Below are positions 11,138-19,856 of a stretch of DNA of 46,059 bases, one piece after another. The stretch is from positions 1-46,059 of the forward strand of contig JAUIIR010000030.1 in NCBI GenBank assembly GCA_030431485.1, in the 5' to 3' direction. This DNA comes from Alphaproteobacteria bacterium. Lineage in GTDB: Bacteria; Pseudomonadota; Alphaproteobacteria; Rhodobacterales; Rhodobacteraceae. The position numbers and the translations under genes were made by a program. Positions within the stretch are counted from its first letter, which is position 1. Every line of letters begins with the position of its first letter. The notes beneath the pieces were generated by a model that saw only the letters and a program-made list of their open reading frames with translations, was not told where the DNA came from and searched no databases.

Positions 11138-11192
11138 GGAGTCACCCTTTGGAATTCGTTGCCGCACCATGCGCTTAGACACAGCAGGCTTG

Positions 11193-11211
11193 CAACCCCC
11201 GAGCGGGGTTG
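11193..11211 (-). repeat. Hairpin between terminator and lipoprotein gene
   Basis: Stem CAACCCC / GGGGTTG of 7 bp with a 5-base loop. It lies on the transcript downstream of the nuoF terminator and 55 bases before the lipoprotein start. There is no T run, so termination is unlikely; it may protect a 5' end. Confidence 0.5.
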
Positions 11212-11220
11212 ATGACCTTT

Positions 11221-11250
11221 GAAACGAAAAAAGGCGCACCGAAGCGCCTT
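11221..11250 (-). terminator. Intrinsic terminator after nuoF, inside the nuo operon
   Basis: On the minus strand AAGGCGC pairs with GCGCCTT around a TTCGGT loop and is followed directly by TTTTCGTTTC. A perfect 7-bp stem with a T tail is the classical form. It sits about 80 bases after the nuoF stop and before the lipoprotein, DUF5333-like and nuoG-N genes, so it should lower or stop read-through from nuoA-F. Confidence 0.7.
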
Positions 11251-11302
11251 TGTCGCAGACCGGGTGACCGCCCTTAAAACACGGTCCCGAAACCGCGTGG
11301 GC

Positions 11303-11322
11303 AAGCCGGTTCGAACCGGCTT
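11303..11322 (-). repeat. Perfect 20-bp palindrome just after nuoF
   Basis: AAGCCGGTTC followed by its exact reverse complement, five bases past the nuoF stop. In RNA this gives an 8-bp stem with a 4-base loop. It has no T run, so it is more likely an RNA end stabiliser, or part of the termination region with the hairpin at 11231-11250. Confidence 0.6.
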
Positions 11323-11327
11323 GACGA

Positions 11328-12626
11328 TTATTCCGCAGCAACCGCGCTGACGCGGCCGGTTTTCTGCGCTTTGATCCGGTCTTCAATCTCGTCGCGGAAG
11401 TTCTTGATCAGACCCTGGATCGGCCAGGCTGCCGCATCACCAAGCGCACAGATGGTGTGGCCTTCAACCTGCTTGGTCACGTCAAACAACATGTCGATTT
11501 CCTCGACCTCGGCCTCGCCACGCACCAGACGGTCCATCACGCGCATCATCCAGCCGGTGCCTTCACGACACGGCGTGCACTGTCCGCAGCTTTCGTGCTT
11601 GTAGAATTTCGACAGACGCCAGATCGCTTTGATGATGTCGGTGGACTGATCCATCACGATCACCGCCGCTGTGCCAAGTCCAGAGCCAAGCTCACCACGC
11701 AGATAGTCGAAATCCATGATCGCATCGCGCATGTTTTCGCCGCGCACACATGGTACAGACGACCCGCCAGGGATCACTGCCTTGAGGTTGTCCCAACCGC
11801 CGCGAATGCCGCCGCAATGCTTTTCGATCAGCTCCTCGAAAGAGATCGACATCGCCTCTTCGACAACGCAGGGGGTGTTCACATGGCCTGAAATCGCGAA
11901 CAGCTTGGTGCCCGCGTTGTTCTGCCGGCCAAAGCTCGAAAACCATTCGCCACCACGTCGCAGGATCGTCGGCACAACAGCGATGGACTCCACGTTGTTC
12001 ACCGTTGTTGGGCAACCGTAAAGACCCGCACCCGCCGGGAACGGCGGCTTCATGCGCGGCATGCCCTTCTTGCCCTCAAGACTTTCAAGCAGCGCCGTTT
12101 CTTCTCCACAGATGTAGGCACCCGCCCCGTGGTGCAGGTAGAGATCGAAGTCCCAGCCCGACCCCGCGGCGTTTTTGCCCAGCAAACCAGCGTCATATGC
12201 TTCGTCAATGGCGTTTTGAAGCGCCTCTTTTTCGCGGATATATTCGCCGCGAATGTAGATGTAACAGGCATGTGCCTGCATCGCGAACGACGCGATGAGG
12301 CAACCTTCGATCAGCGTATGCGGATCATGCCGCATGATCTCGCGGTCCTTGCAGGTGCCCGGCTCGGATTCGTCGGCATTCACAACCAGATAGCTCGGAC
12401 GCCCGTCGCTTTCCTTGGGCATGAAAGACCATTTAAGTCCCGTCGGAAAGCCCGCGCCACCTCGGCCACGCAGACCCGAGGCTTTCATCTCGTCGATGAT
12501 CCAGTCCCGGCCCTTCTCGATGAGCTTGGCCGTGCCATCCCAATGGCCGCGCGCCTGCGCCCCTTTGAGGGTCCGGTCGTGCATCCCGTAGATATTGGTA
12601 AAGATCCGGTCCTGATCGCTCAGCAT
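11328..12626 (-). CDS. nuoF: NADH-quinone oxidoreductase subunit F
   Basis: NADH-oxidising flavoprotein subunit of complex I, 432 residues. The FMN/NADH-binding glycine-rich loop [11 protein letters not shown] (about residues 53-63), the acidic [13 protein letters not shown] stretch, and the N3 [4Fe-4S] ligands [11 protein letters not shown] (about 345-354) with a further Cys near 392 (TICALGDAA) are intact. It lies three bases after the DUF5337-like gene. Downstream are three hairpins, one with a T run, which mark a possible end of the first transcript block. Confidence 0.98.
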   Translation of the reverse strand: MLSDQDRIFTNIYGMHDRTLKGAQARGHWDGTAKLIEKGRDWIIDEMKASGLRGRGGAGFPTGLKWSFMPKESDGRPSYLVVNADESEPGTCKDREIMRHDPHTLIEGCLIASFAMQAHACYIYIRGEYIREKEALQNAIDEAYDAGLLGKNAAGSGWDFDLYLHHGAGAYICGEETALLESLEGKKGMPRMKPPFPAGAGLYGCPTTVNNVESIAVVPTILRRGGEWFSSFGRQNNAGTKLFAISGHVNTPCVVEEAMSISFEELIEKHCGGIRGGWDNLKAVIPGGSSVPCVRGENMRDAIMDFDYLRGELGSGLGTAAVIVMDQSTDIIKAIWRLSKFYKHESCGQCTPCREGTGWMMRVMDRLVRGEAEVEEIDMLFDVTKQVEGHTICALGDAAAWPIQGLIKNFRDEIEDRIKAQKTGRVSAVAAE

Positions 12627-12629
12627 TGC

Positions 12630-12848
12630 TCAATCCTTGTCAGCCTGGCGCGCACGCCAAAGTTGGTATGTCATCCAAAGTCCTGCCCCAAACCCCGCCA
12701 ATGCGGCGAGGTCGAACAGCGCCCGGGTCCGTTGGCTCCAGCCATATTCAGCCCCGATGGCGGTTACCATGATCCAGCCAAGACCGACACCTGCGATAAA
12801 CAGCGCTATGCGCCGTCCTTTGCGTGCCTCGTCTGAATCCCGGTTCAT
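12630..12848 (-). CDS. DUF5337-like two-helix membrane protein
   Basis: A 72-residue protein with a basic, hydrophilic start (MNRDSDEARKGRR) and two membrane helices, roughly IALFIAGVGLGWIMVTAIGA and LFDLAALAGFGAGLWMTYQL, ending in a charged tail. By memory it corresponds to the DUF5337 family found beside nuoF in Rhodobacterales; this is not verified here. It is packed between the helix-hairpin-helix gene (19 bases) and nuoF (3 bases). An accessory role in complex I is inferred from position alone. Confidence 0.8.
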   Translation of the reverse strand: MNRDSDEARKGRRIALFIAGVGLGWIMVTAIGAEYGWSQRTRALFDLAALAGFGAGLWMTYQLWRARQADKD

Positions 12849-12867
12849 TGCGTGGTCTCAGCCTCTG

Positions 12868-13758
12868 TCAGTACACGTCACCATCATCGACGCGCTTCGA
12901 GAATTCGGTTTCTCCGCCAGCGGCGAGAATCTTGGCCTGTTCGACCCAATTGTCGCGCGAGACACGACCCTTGAAACCTTCAAGGTTCGCGTTGACCCAC
13001 GCCACCTCGTCCGCGGTCCAGTTGGCGATCTGATCGAAATGGTAAAAGCCCATTGAGTTCAAAAGCTTCTCGAGCTTTGGGCCAACGCCTTTGATCTCTT
13101 TCAGATTATCCGGACCGCCGTCACGCGCCGCCGACAAGGTTTCGGGCTTGCTGCCCTCATCGCTGCCCTCGGCCGTGCCGTCACCGTCATAGTCGGGTGT
13201 GGCTGCCGCAGACGAGGCATCCTTTGATCCGGACTCGTATTTCCACGACCCTTTGCGAGATGCCAGATCTTCCTGACCCGCAAGCCGCGTGGACGGTTTG
13301 ACCTGAGCACCGGCCTCAGCGTCCGCCTTGGCACTTGCCGCATGGACGTCCGGCTTCGCTTCAGATGCGGCTGGGGCTGAGGCAGGCGCTGCGGACGTCA
13401 CCGGCGCCGCTTTCGCGGGGCTGGTGCTTTCATCGGCAGTCGGTGCTGGCGGAACAGAAACCGGAGGGGCGTTCGGAGACGCGGCTTTCGGCGCTTCGGC
13501 TTTTGGTGCAGGTGCCGTCGTCTCACGTGCACCGGACGTGTCGATGTTGCCCGGGCCGCGTGGTGCCGGGAGATCACGGCAGAAGATAAAGCTGAACGCC
13601 AATCCCAGAACCACAAAGGCCAATCCAGCCATGAAGATCGATCCAATGATCCCCCAGCCACCGATGACCAACAGGAGGATAAAGGTAAGAAGCCCTACCC
13701 CTGCCGCCAGAGCCCAACACCCTAGCTGGCACCCAATGCCGGAATTCTGTTGTTGCAT
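12868..13758 (-). CDS. Membrane-anchored helix-hairpin-helix protein sharing NuoE's C-terminal domain
   Basis: A 296-residue protein in three parts. Residues about 15-60 form two membrane helices (GVGLLTFILLLVIGGWGIIG and FMAGLAFVVLGLAFSFIF). Residues 65-215 are a Pro/Ala/Lys-rich low-complexity linker. Residues 218-296 form a compact domain with the helix-hairpin-helix signature IKGVGPKLEKLLN, then [12 protein letters not shown] and [15 protein letters not shown]. This last domain is about three quarters identical to the end of NuoE, encoded immediately upstream. Similar domains are known as C-terminal extensions of alphaproteobacterial proteins, including some ribosomal L21 proteins (from memory). 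The gene likely arose by duplication of the NuoE tail. Its function is unknown; it could tether something to the membrane near complex I. Confidence 0.85.
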   Translation of the reverse strand: MQQQNSGIGCQLGCWALAAGVGLLTFILLLVIGGWGIIGSIFMAGLAFVVLGLAFSFIFCRDLPAPRGPGNIDTSGARETTAPAPKAEAPKAASPNAPPVSVPPAPTADESTSPAKAAPVTSAAPASAPAASEAKPDVHAASAKADAEAGAQVKPSTRLAGQEDLASRKGSWKYESGSKDASSAAATPDYDGDGTAEGSDEGSKPETLSAARDGGPDNLKEIKGVGPKLEKLLNSMGFYHFDQIANWTADEVAWVNANLEGFKGRVSRDNWVEQAKILAAGGETEFSKRVDDGDVY

Positions 13759-13786
13759 GCGTAATCTCCCTGTCCGTGTTCAGATG

Positions 13787-15037
13787 TCACCCGTCGTAGA
13801 CATCACCCTTTTTTACACGTGCAGAAAACTCTGTCTCGCCGCCTGAGGCAAGTGTCTTGGCCTGTTCGACCCAATTATCGCGCGAAACCCGGCCCTTGAA
13901 GCCTTCCAGATTCTGATCGACCCACGCCACTTCTTCGTCGGTCCAACTCGCGATCTGATCGAAATGATAAAAGCCAAGTTGGTTGCAAAGCGCCGCCAGT
14001 TTCGGGCCGATACCTTTAATCCGTTTGAGGTCATCACCCTTGCCGTCTTTCGGCGCATCGAGTGTTGCCGGTTTCAGCCCAGGAGCTGCCTCAGAGCCGG
14101 ATGCCGACGCCTTACCGTCCGCCGCGCCTGCGGCGTCTACCGGCGGCTTTGCCTTGGCCGCAACCTCGGGCGCCTCCCCCGGAACCTCAGAACGTTTATC
14201 GGATGCGTCGCCAACGTCACGCGGTGCCGGTGTCTCGCCTTTTGCACGCCCACCTTGTGCACCGTCTGGGCCAGCAGGCGGCATCATTGCGTCCGGGCCG
14301 GGTTTCGGTGCGGAGCTTGCATTGGCGGCTTTCCCTTGCCAAGGCGCAATCAGCGGCACTTCAGTGCCGTCAATCCGCTTGACCGTGTCACCGATGTCAG
14401 TCGCCAGTTGCACCGAGGCATTGTATTGATGCCGACCGCTTTCGTACTCGGTGAGGCTCGTCAGGCCAGATTTCGGTTCAGCGGCGTAACGGCCATTCTG
14501 AGGTCCCGGTGTCGGAACCTTGCCCGCCACCAGCTCGTCAAGAATTTCGCCAAAACGCTCGGCCGTCAGGTCTTCGTAATAGTCCTTGCCAATCTGCGCC
14601 ATCGGCGCATTGGCACAGGCGCCAAGACATTCGACCTCTTCCCAGCTCAGCTTGCCGTCAGCAGACAGGGTGTGCGGCTTGGACGCGATTTTTTCCTTAC
14701 AGACTGCAACCAGATCCTCAGCTCCGCAGATCATGCAGGACGTAGTGCCGCAAATCTGAATATGTGCAACAGAACCAACAGGTTGCAACTGGAACATGAA
14801 GTAGAAAGACGCCACTTCCAGCGCCCGCATATAGGCCATACCCAGCATGTCTGCTACCGTTTCGATGGCCGGACGCGTCAACCAGCCTTCCTGCTCCTGC
14901 GCGCGCCACAAAAGCGGAATGATTGCACTGGCCTGGCGACCCTCAGGGTACTTGGTAATCTGTGCTTCGGCCCAAGCCTGATTGTCGGCAGTAAAGGCAA
15001 AGCTCTCAGTTTGTTCGGAGTGAAGGCGTCGTAACAT
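13787..15037 (-). CDS. nuoE: NADH-quinone oxidoreductase subunit E with long C-terminal extension
   Basis: The 24-kDa-type subunit of complex I carrying [2Fe-2S] cluster N1a. The thioredoxin-like core occupies about residues 15-175, with ligands Cys96, Cys101, Cys137 and Cys141 (CGTTSC and ECLGAC). At 416 residues the protein is more than twice the size of E. coli NuoE. The extra part is a conserved piece ([20 protein letters not shown]), an Ala/Pro/Lys-rich linker, and from about residue 336 a helix-hairpin-helix-like domain ([28 protein letters not shown]) nearly repeated in the next gene. Long NuoE proteins are known in Rhodobacter relatives. AGGA precedes the ATG at normal distance. Confidence 0.96.
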   Translation of the reverse strand: MLRRLHSEQTESFAFTADNQAWAEAQITKYPEGRQASAIIPLLWRAQEQEGWLTRPAIETVADMLGMAYMRALEVASFYFMFQLQPVGSVAHIQICGTTSCMICGAEDLVAVCKEKIASKPHTLSADGKLSWEEVECLGACANAPMAQIGKDYYEDLTAERFGEILDELVAGKVPTPGPQNGRYAAEPKSGLTSLTEYESGRHQYNASVQLATDIGDTVKRIDGTEVPLIAPWQGKAANASSAPKPGPDAMMPPAGPDGAQGGRAKGETPAPRDVGDASDKRSEVPGEAPEVAAKAKPPVDAAGAADGKASASGSEAAPGLKPATLDAPKDGKGDDLKRIKGIGPKLAALCNQLGFYHFDQIASWTDEEVAWVDQNLEGFKGRVSRDNWVEQAKTLASGGETEFSARVKKGDVYDG

Positions 15038-15127
15038 ATCGGGTCCTATTGCGTCATCACGCAGACAACGGGAAAATTCGTGATTGAACAGTCACAGCTA
15101 CAGCGGCGCGTATTCGACCTGTCCGGA

Positions 15128-15415
15128 TCATACCGGTGCGCAGCTCCCTGTAGTCAGGCGAACGCCACCGTTTTCAAGCTGCACGGCCTGCTCTGCAGCG
15201 ACCCGGAACGCCGCCGTCTGAACGACCTGTTCGCGGTTCAGTCCGGTCTGCAGTTCTACGGGCAGGTAATCGCTCTCGCCCACCAACTCGCATCCGATGG
15301 ACGCGACGGCCTCATCGAATGCAGCAAGGTCCTCCTGCGACACGCCTTCGGGCGCCATAGCGCATGCTGTCAGCAAACCCACGCCTGCCATCGGAGCCAC
15401 AAAACGGATGTTCAT
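15128..15415 (-). CDS. Small lipoprotein, function unknown, between nuoD and nuoE
   Basis: A 95-residue protein starting [20 protein letters not shown], a lipoprotein signal with lipobox LTAC (Cys18). The mature part is about 77 residues with two further cysteines (IGCELVG and TTGSCAPV) and a helical centre ([20 protein letters not shown]). No family recognised. The ATG overlaps the nuoD stop by four bases, so it is cotranslated with nuoD. Ninety bases separate it from nuoE. It is the first of three unrelated small lipoproteins inside this operon. Confidence 0.78.
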   Translation of the reverse strand: MNIRFVAPMAGVGLLTACAMAPEGVSQEDLAAFDEAVASIGCELVGESDYLPVELQTGLNREQVVQTAAFRVAAEQAVQLENGGVRLTTGSCAPV

Positions 15416-16644
15416 CGATCAATCTCTCCAAACACAACATCCATCGTGCCGATGATCGCCGCAACGTCGGCCAACTGGTGACCGCTGGCGACATGATCCA
15501 TCGCCTGCAGGTGCAGATAGCCCGGCGCGCGCAGCTTGGCGCGGTAGGGTTTGTTGCTGCCATCGGCCACGAGGTATACGCCAAACTCGCCCTTCGGCGC
15601 TTCGACACAGGCGTATACTTCGCCCTCGGGCACGTGGAAACCTTCGGTGTAGAGCTTGAAATGGTGAATAAGCGCTTCCATCGACGTTTTCATTTCGGAC
15701 CGCTTCGGTGGTGTCACCTTGCCGCGTGCCAGAACATCGCCCTGCCCTTCAGGCGCGCGGAGTTTTTCGATGGCCTGCTTAATGATCCGCAGCGATTGGC
15801 GCATCTCTTCCATCCGGACGAGATAACGGTCGTAGCAATCGCCATTCTTGCCAACTGGAATTTCGAAGTCGAACTCGTTGTAACATTCGTAGGGCTGCGC
15901 GCGGCGCAAATCCCATGCGAGACCGGACCCGCGCACCATGACCCCGGAGAAGCCCCAATCAAGGATCTCTTCTTCGGTTACGACACCGATATCGGCGTTG
16001 CGCTGTTTGAAGATGCGGTTCTCGGTCAAAAGACCGTCGATATCCGCGATCACCCGCGGGAACTCGTCGGCCCACTGGTCAATATCGTCAATCAGATCGG
16101 CCGGCAGGTCCTGATGCACGCCGCCGGGACGGAAGTACGCCGCGTGCAGGCGTGCACCGCAGGCCCGCTCGTAAAACACCATCAGCTTTTCACGCTCTTC
16201 AAAGCCCCAAAGCGGTGGCGTCAGCGCGCCCACGTCCATCGCCTGAGTGGTAACGTTCAGAAGGTGGTTCAGGATACGGCCAATCTCGGAATACAGAACC
16301 CGGATCAGCGAGGCGCGACGTGGCACTTCCACGCCAGTCAGCTTTTCAATCGCCAGACACCACGCATGTTCCTGATTCATCGGCGCCACGTAGTCGAGGC
16401 GGTCAAAATATGGCAGATTTTGCAGATAGGTGCGGCTTTCCATCAGCTTTTCGGTGCCACGGTGCAGCAGCCCGATATGCGGATCGCAGCGCTCTACAAT
16501 CTCGCCGTCCAGCTCAAGCACAAGGCGCAAAACACCGTGTGCAGCAGGGTGTTGCGGGCCAAAGTTAATGTTGAAGTTGCGGATCTTCTGTTCACCAGAA
16601 ACCGCGTCAACACTTCCGTCGTCGAATTTGGAGCCGTCCATCAT
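15412..16644 (-). CDS. nuoD: NADH-quinone oxidoreductase subunit D
   Basis: The 49-kDa-type subunit of complex I, which forms the quinone-binding pocket with NuoB; 410 residues. Seen directly are [14 protein letters not shown] near the N-terminus (quinone-site histidines), [14 protein letters not shown], and the C-terminal VFGEIDR. It is not fused to NuoC, which is separate here. Two adjacent ATG codons can start it; the first overlaps the preceding small gene by ATGA and is used. Confidence 0.98.
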   Translation of the reverse strand: MMDGSKFDDGSVDAVSGEQKIRNFNINFGPQHPAAHGVLRLVLELDGEIVERCDPHIGLLHRGTEKLMESRTYLQNLPYFDRLDYVAPMNQEHAWCLAIEKLTGVEVPRRASLIRVLYSEIGRILNHLLNVTTQAMDVGALTPPLWGFEEREKLMVFYERACGARLHAAYFRPGGVHQDLPADLIDDIDQWADEFPRVIADIDGLLTENRIFKQRNADIGVVTEEEILDWGFSGVMVRGSGLAWDLRRAQPYECYNEFDFEIPVGKNGDCYDRYLVRMEEMRQSLRIIKQAIEKLRAPEGQGDVLARGKVTPPKRSEMKTSMEALIHHFKLYTEGFHVPEGEVYACVEAPKGEFGVYLVADGSNKPYRAKLRAPGYLHLQAMDHVASGHQLADVAAIIGTMDVVFGEIDR

Positions 16645-16840
16645 GACCGTCCTCCGTCACCGTTGTCCTTGAACGCCATGATCCAGAGGAAGACCAAGGC
16701 GACCAGCGGGAAAATTGTCAAAAGAGCCGCCCAGCTGGGCAAGCCATAGCGTGGCAAGAGCTTCCAAAATGGCACTACGATGAGAGCTCCAACCACTACG
16801 AGCCAGAGAAAGCTGCCACCGCCGATGCCATATCCACCCA

Positions 16841-16844
<4 letters not shown>
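16641..16844 (-). CDS. Small two-helix membrane protein between nuoC and nuoD
   Basis: A 67-residue protein with a short Gly-rich start ([11 protein letters not shown]) and two predicted membrane helices, [20 protein letters not shown] and [20 protein letters not shown], ending in a charged tail ([12 protein letters not shown]). It overlaps nuoC at its 5' end and nuoD at its 3' end, both by ATGA, which argues strongly that it is real. I do not recognise a named family. Its position between two subunits of the soluble arm is odd for a membrane protein and hints at an assembly or anchoring role. Confidence 0.8.
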
Positions 16845-18335
<1,491 letters not shown>

Positions 18336-18400
18336 GACGAGGCTCCTTTTCCCATCGCGCACTGAAACGCGTCGTCAAGTGGCGAGGTTGACTTGAGGCT

Positions 18401-18429
18401 GATCTACTCCCGTCTCTTCCGGGGGTCAA
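18401..18429 (-). promoter_or_regulatory. Candidate promoter of the nuo operon
   Basis: On the minus strand TTGACC (18424-18429), a 17-base spacer, then TAGATC (18401-18406). Both boxes and the spacing fit a housekeeping sigma factor. It lies after the hairpins that close the upstream unit and about 65 bases before nuoA. Confidence 0.6.
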
Positions 18430-18467
18430 CCGCGCGGCGACATCTTCGACATCCCGGATATCTTTGC

Positions 18468-18504
18468 AAAAACAGGTGCATCCCCGGGATTTGCGCCTGT
18501 TTTT
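18468..18504. terminator. Bidirectional hairpin terminator between cytochrome c' and nuoA
   Basis: AAAAACAGGTGCA at the left pairs with TTGCGCCTGTTTTT at the right around a CCCCGGG centre, with one wobble and one bulge. Read in either direction the GC-rich stem is followed by five T residues. It most likely ends the DUF411/cytochrome c' transcript and shields the nuo promoter. Confidence 0.6.
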
Positions 18505-18540
18505 AGGCACATGCGGCAATCCGTCGGGCCGCATGTGCCT
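18505..18540. repeat. Perfect 13-bp inverted repeat next to terminator
   Basis: AGGCACATGCGGC and its exact reverse complement with a 10-base loop, abutting the bidirectional terminator. It is followed by a short T run on the plus strand only. It is probably part of the same termination zone, though an operator cannot be excluded. Confidence 0.55.
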
Positions 18541-18623
18541 TTTGAACCGCGCCGTTGCGTCGCGGTATGTGCTGTTTCATGCCGCATCGGCCTTTTAATC
18601 ACGCTGAATTATGCAGCCCGAGT

Positions 18624-19064
18624 CTATTCGCGATAGACCTCGTGACACGCTTTGCAGGCCGCACCGATCTGCCCCAGACCTGCGCGCAGTTGATCTTCGG
18701 TCTCAAGAGAGGCTGACAGGGCCAAAGCCACCCTTTCCAAATCCTTTGATTTGGCTGTGAAATCAGCAAAATCCTCCCAGATCACAGGCAGAGCTTCCGA
18801 GTTCGGATCCGTTTCCTGCGCTTTGAAAAGGTCTGGGGTCCGGGCAGCCTCGGCTGCAATCTCGGCTGCTGCCGCGCGCGCTGCTGTAGCGTCAAAGGAT
18901 CGTTCTCCTTTAACCATTGCTCCCAGCACCTTCACGCCATCCTGTGTGGCTTTCATAGCGTCCATCCGCGCCACGACAGCTGGATTTTTCACTCCGGTAT
19001 GCGCCGCCGCGAATGTTGCCAGACAAAGAGCGCCTGCTGTAAATACAGTTGCAAACCGTGTCAT
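18624..19064 (-). CDS. Cytochrome c' (class II c-type cytochrome)
   Basis: A 146-residue periplasmic haem protein. A Sec signal (MTRFATVFTAGALCLATFAAA) precedes the four-helix-bundle sequence, and the single haem motif CKACH lies at the very C-terminus (residues 137-141), the hallmark of cytochrome c' rather than class I cytochromes. Cytochrome c' proteins bind NO and are linked to nitrosative stress and electron transfer in the periplasm. The gene starts 40 bases after the DUF411 gene with GGGAGGG as ribosome-binding site, so both are likely on one message controlled by the copper-type promoter upstream. A role in copper stress is inference from that context. Confidence 0.88.
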   Translation of the reverse strand: MTRFATVFTAGALCLATFAAAHTGVKNPAVVARMDAMKATQDGVKVLGAMVKGERSFDATAARAAAAEIAAEAARTPDLFKAQETDPNSEALPVIWEDFADFTAKSKDLERVALALSASLETEDQLRAGLGQIGAACKACHEVYRE

Positions 19065-19104
19065 CGTTTGCCCTCCCGATGATTATTCTTGTATCAACCG
19101 ATGC

Positions 19105-19575
19105 TCACGCGGCTGCCTCATAGCGCGTGAAGACCTCGCTGCTGCCATCGCGCAGGATCAGATACACATCATACGCCTCGCGCTGATGTTCCGGCCCCAT
19201 ACCGGGCGATCCGAATGGCATGCCGGGAACGGCCAAACCAATCGCATCAGGGCGCGTCGCCAGCAATTTGCGGATATCCGGCGCAGGGACATGCCCCTCA
19301 ATCACATAGCCATCGACGTCTGCGGTGTGGCAGGAAGCCATCTTAGCCGGGATCCCACGTTTGACCTTCTCCTGCACCAAAGCGCCGCTGCTCCGAGCCT
19401 CGGTTGTCACGCGAAAACCGTCGCGTTCAAGAATCTCGATCCACGCGGAACAACAACCGCAGTTCGGGTCTTTGTAGACATGCATCTGAGGCATGGATTG
19501 CGCAGCGAGTGTCTTGGGTGCCGCAGCAAGCGCGGCTGCGCCGATCAGAAAGCCCCTGCGGGAGTGCAGTTTCAT
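19105..19575 (-). CDS. DUF411 metal-binding periplasmic protein
   Basis: A 156-residue protein of the DUF411 family. The N-terminus has a twin-arginine-like SRRGFLIGAAALAAAP signal. The mature domain begins with MHVYKDPNCGCCSAW, where the CGCC cluster (residues 39-42), Cys82-His83 and the Met-rich GMPFGSPGMG loop are likely metal ligands. DUF411 genes commonly sit in copper or heavy-metal clusters. Its promoter here closely matches CueR/HmrR operators, which fits a Cu(I) function. The ribosome-binding site AAGAAGG lies 12 bases from the ATG, slightly long, and the intervening bases include ATGTAA, a start directly followed by a stop. Confidence 0.88.
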   Translation of the reverse strand: MKLHSRRGFLIGAAALAAAPKTLAAQSMPQMHVYKDPNCGCCSAWIEILERDGFRVTTEARSSGALVQEKVKRGIPAKMASCHTADVDGYVIEGHVPAPDIRKLLATRPDAIGLAVPGMPFGSPGMGPEHQREAYDVYLILRDGSSEVFTRYEAAA

Positions 19576-19611
19576 GATGCGTTACATCCTTCTTTTTATT
19601 TCGTCTTCGTC

Positions 19612-19642
19612 GAACTAAGCCTTCCAGTAGGGGCAAGGTCAA
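19612..19642 (-). promoter_or_regulatory. CueR/HmrR-type Cu(I)-responsive promoter-operator
   Basis: Minus strand: TTGACC as -35, a 19-base spacer, then TAGTTC as -10. The spacer carries the dyad ACCTTGCCCC-TA-CTGGAAGGC (19619-19639). Extended spacing with the CCTT...AAGG dyad in the spacer is the mark of MerR-family promoters, and this one agrees with the E. coli copA operator, as I remember it, at about 17 of 21 positions. It drives DUF411 and cytochrome c'. No MerR-family gene lies in the window. Confidence 0.72.
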
Positions 19643-19856
19643 CAGCAGCAGCCGTTTTGAAGCCGCTTTCATCGACCTCCAGATGTTCACCTCTTTGCGA
19701 GCACACGCATTCCCGGCACATGAAACACAAGGGAAATCCTTTCCGGCCTTGCGCACCCGCCAACTCTTCCTCTGATTCATGACATGTCGTTTTTGACCGC
19801 GACACAGGGGATCTGGCGCGCCGAAAGTCAAAGAAAGCACCGCAGGACGCCAAATC

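Noticed and set aside
14040..14500. Possible frameshift or fusion junction in NuoE where the linker begins
   Set aside because: The frame stays open with normal codon use, and long NuoE proteins with such a linker are known in related genera.
15364..16749. Long plus-strand open frame opposite nuoD
   Set aside because: Antisense of a clear NuoD; the composition is unlike a real protein.
18460..18475. TCTTTGCAAAAA near the nuo promoter as a RamB-type site
   Set aside because: It lies within the arm of the terminator hairpin and is a single box, so it is better explained by the repeat.
19583..19592. ATGTAA start-stop ahead of DUF411 as a regulatory mini-frame
   Set aside because: Six bases can arise by chance and its ribosome-binding spacing is poor; noted only in the gene entry.
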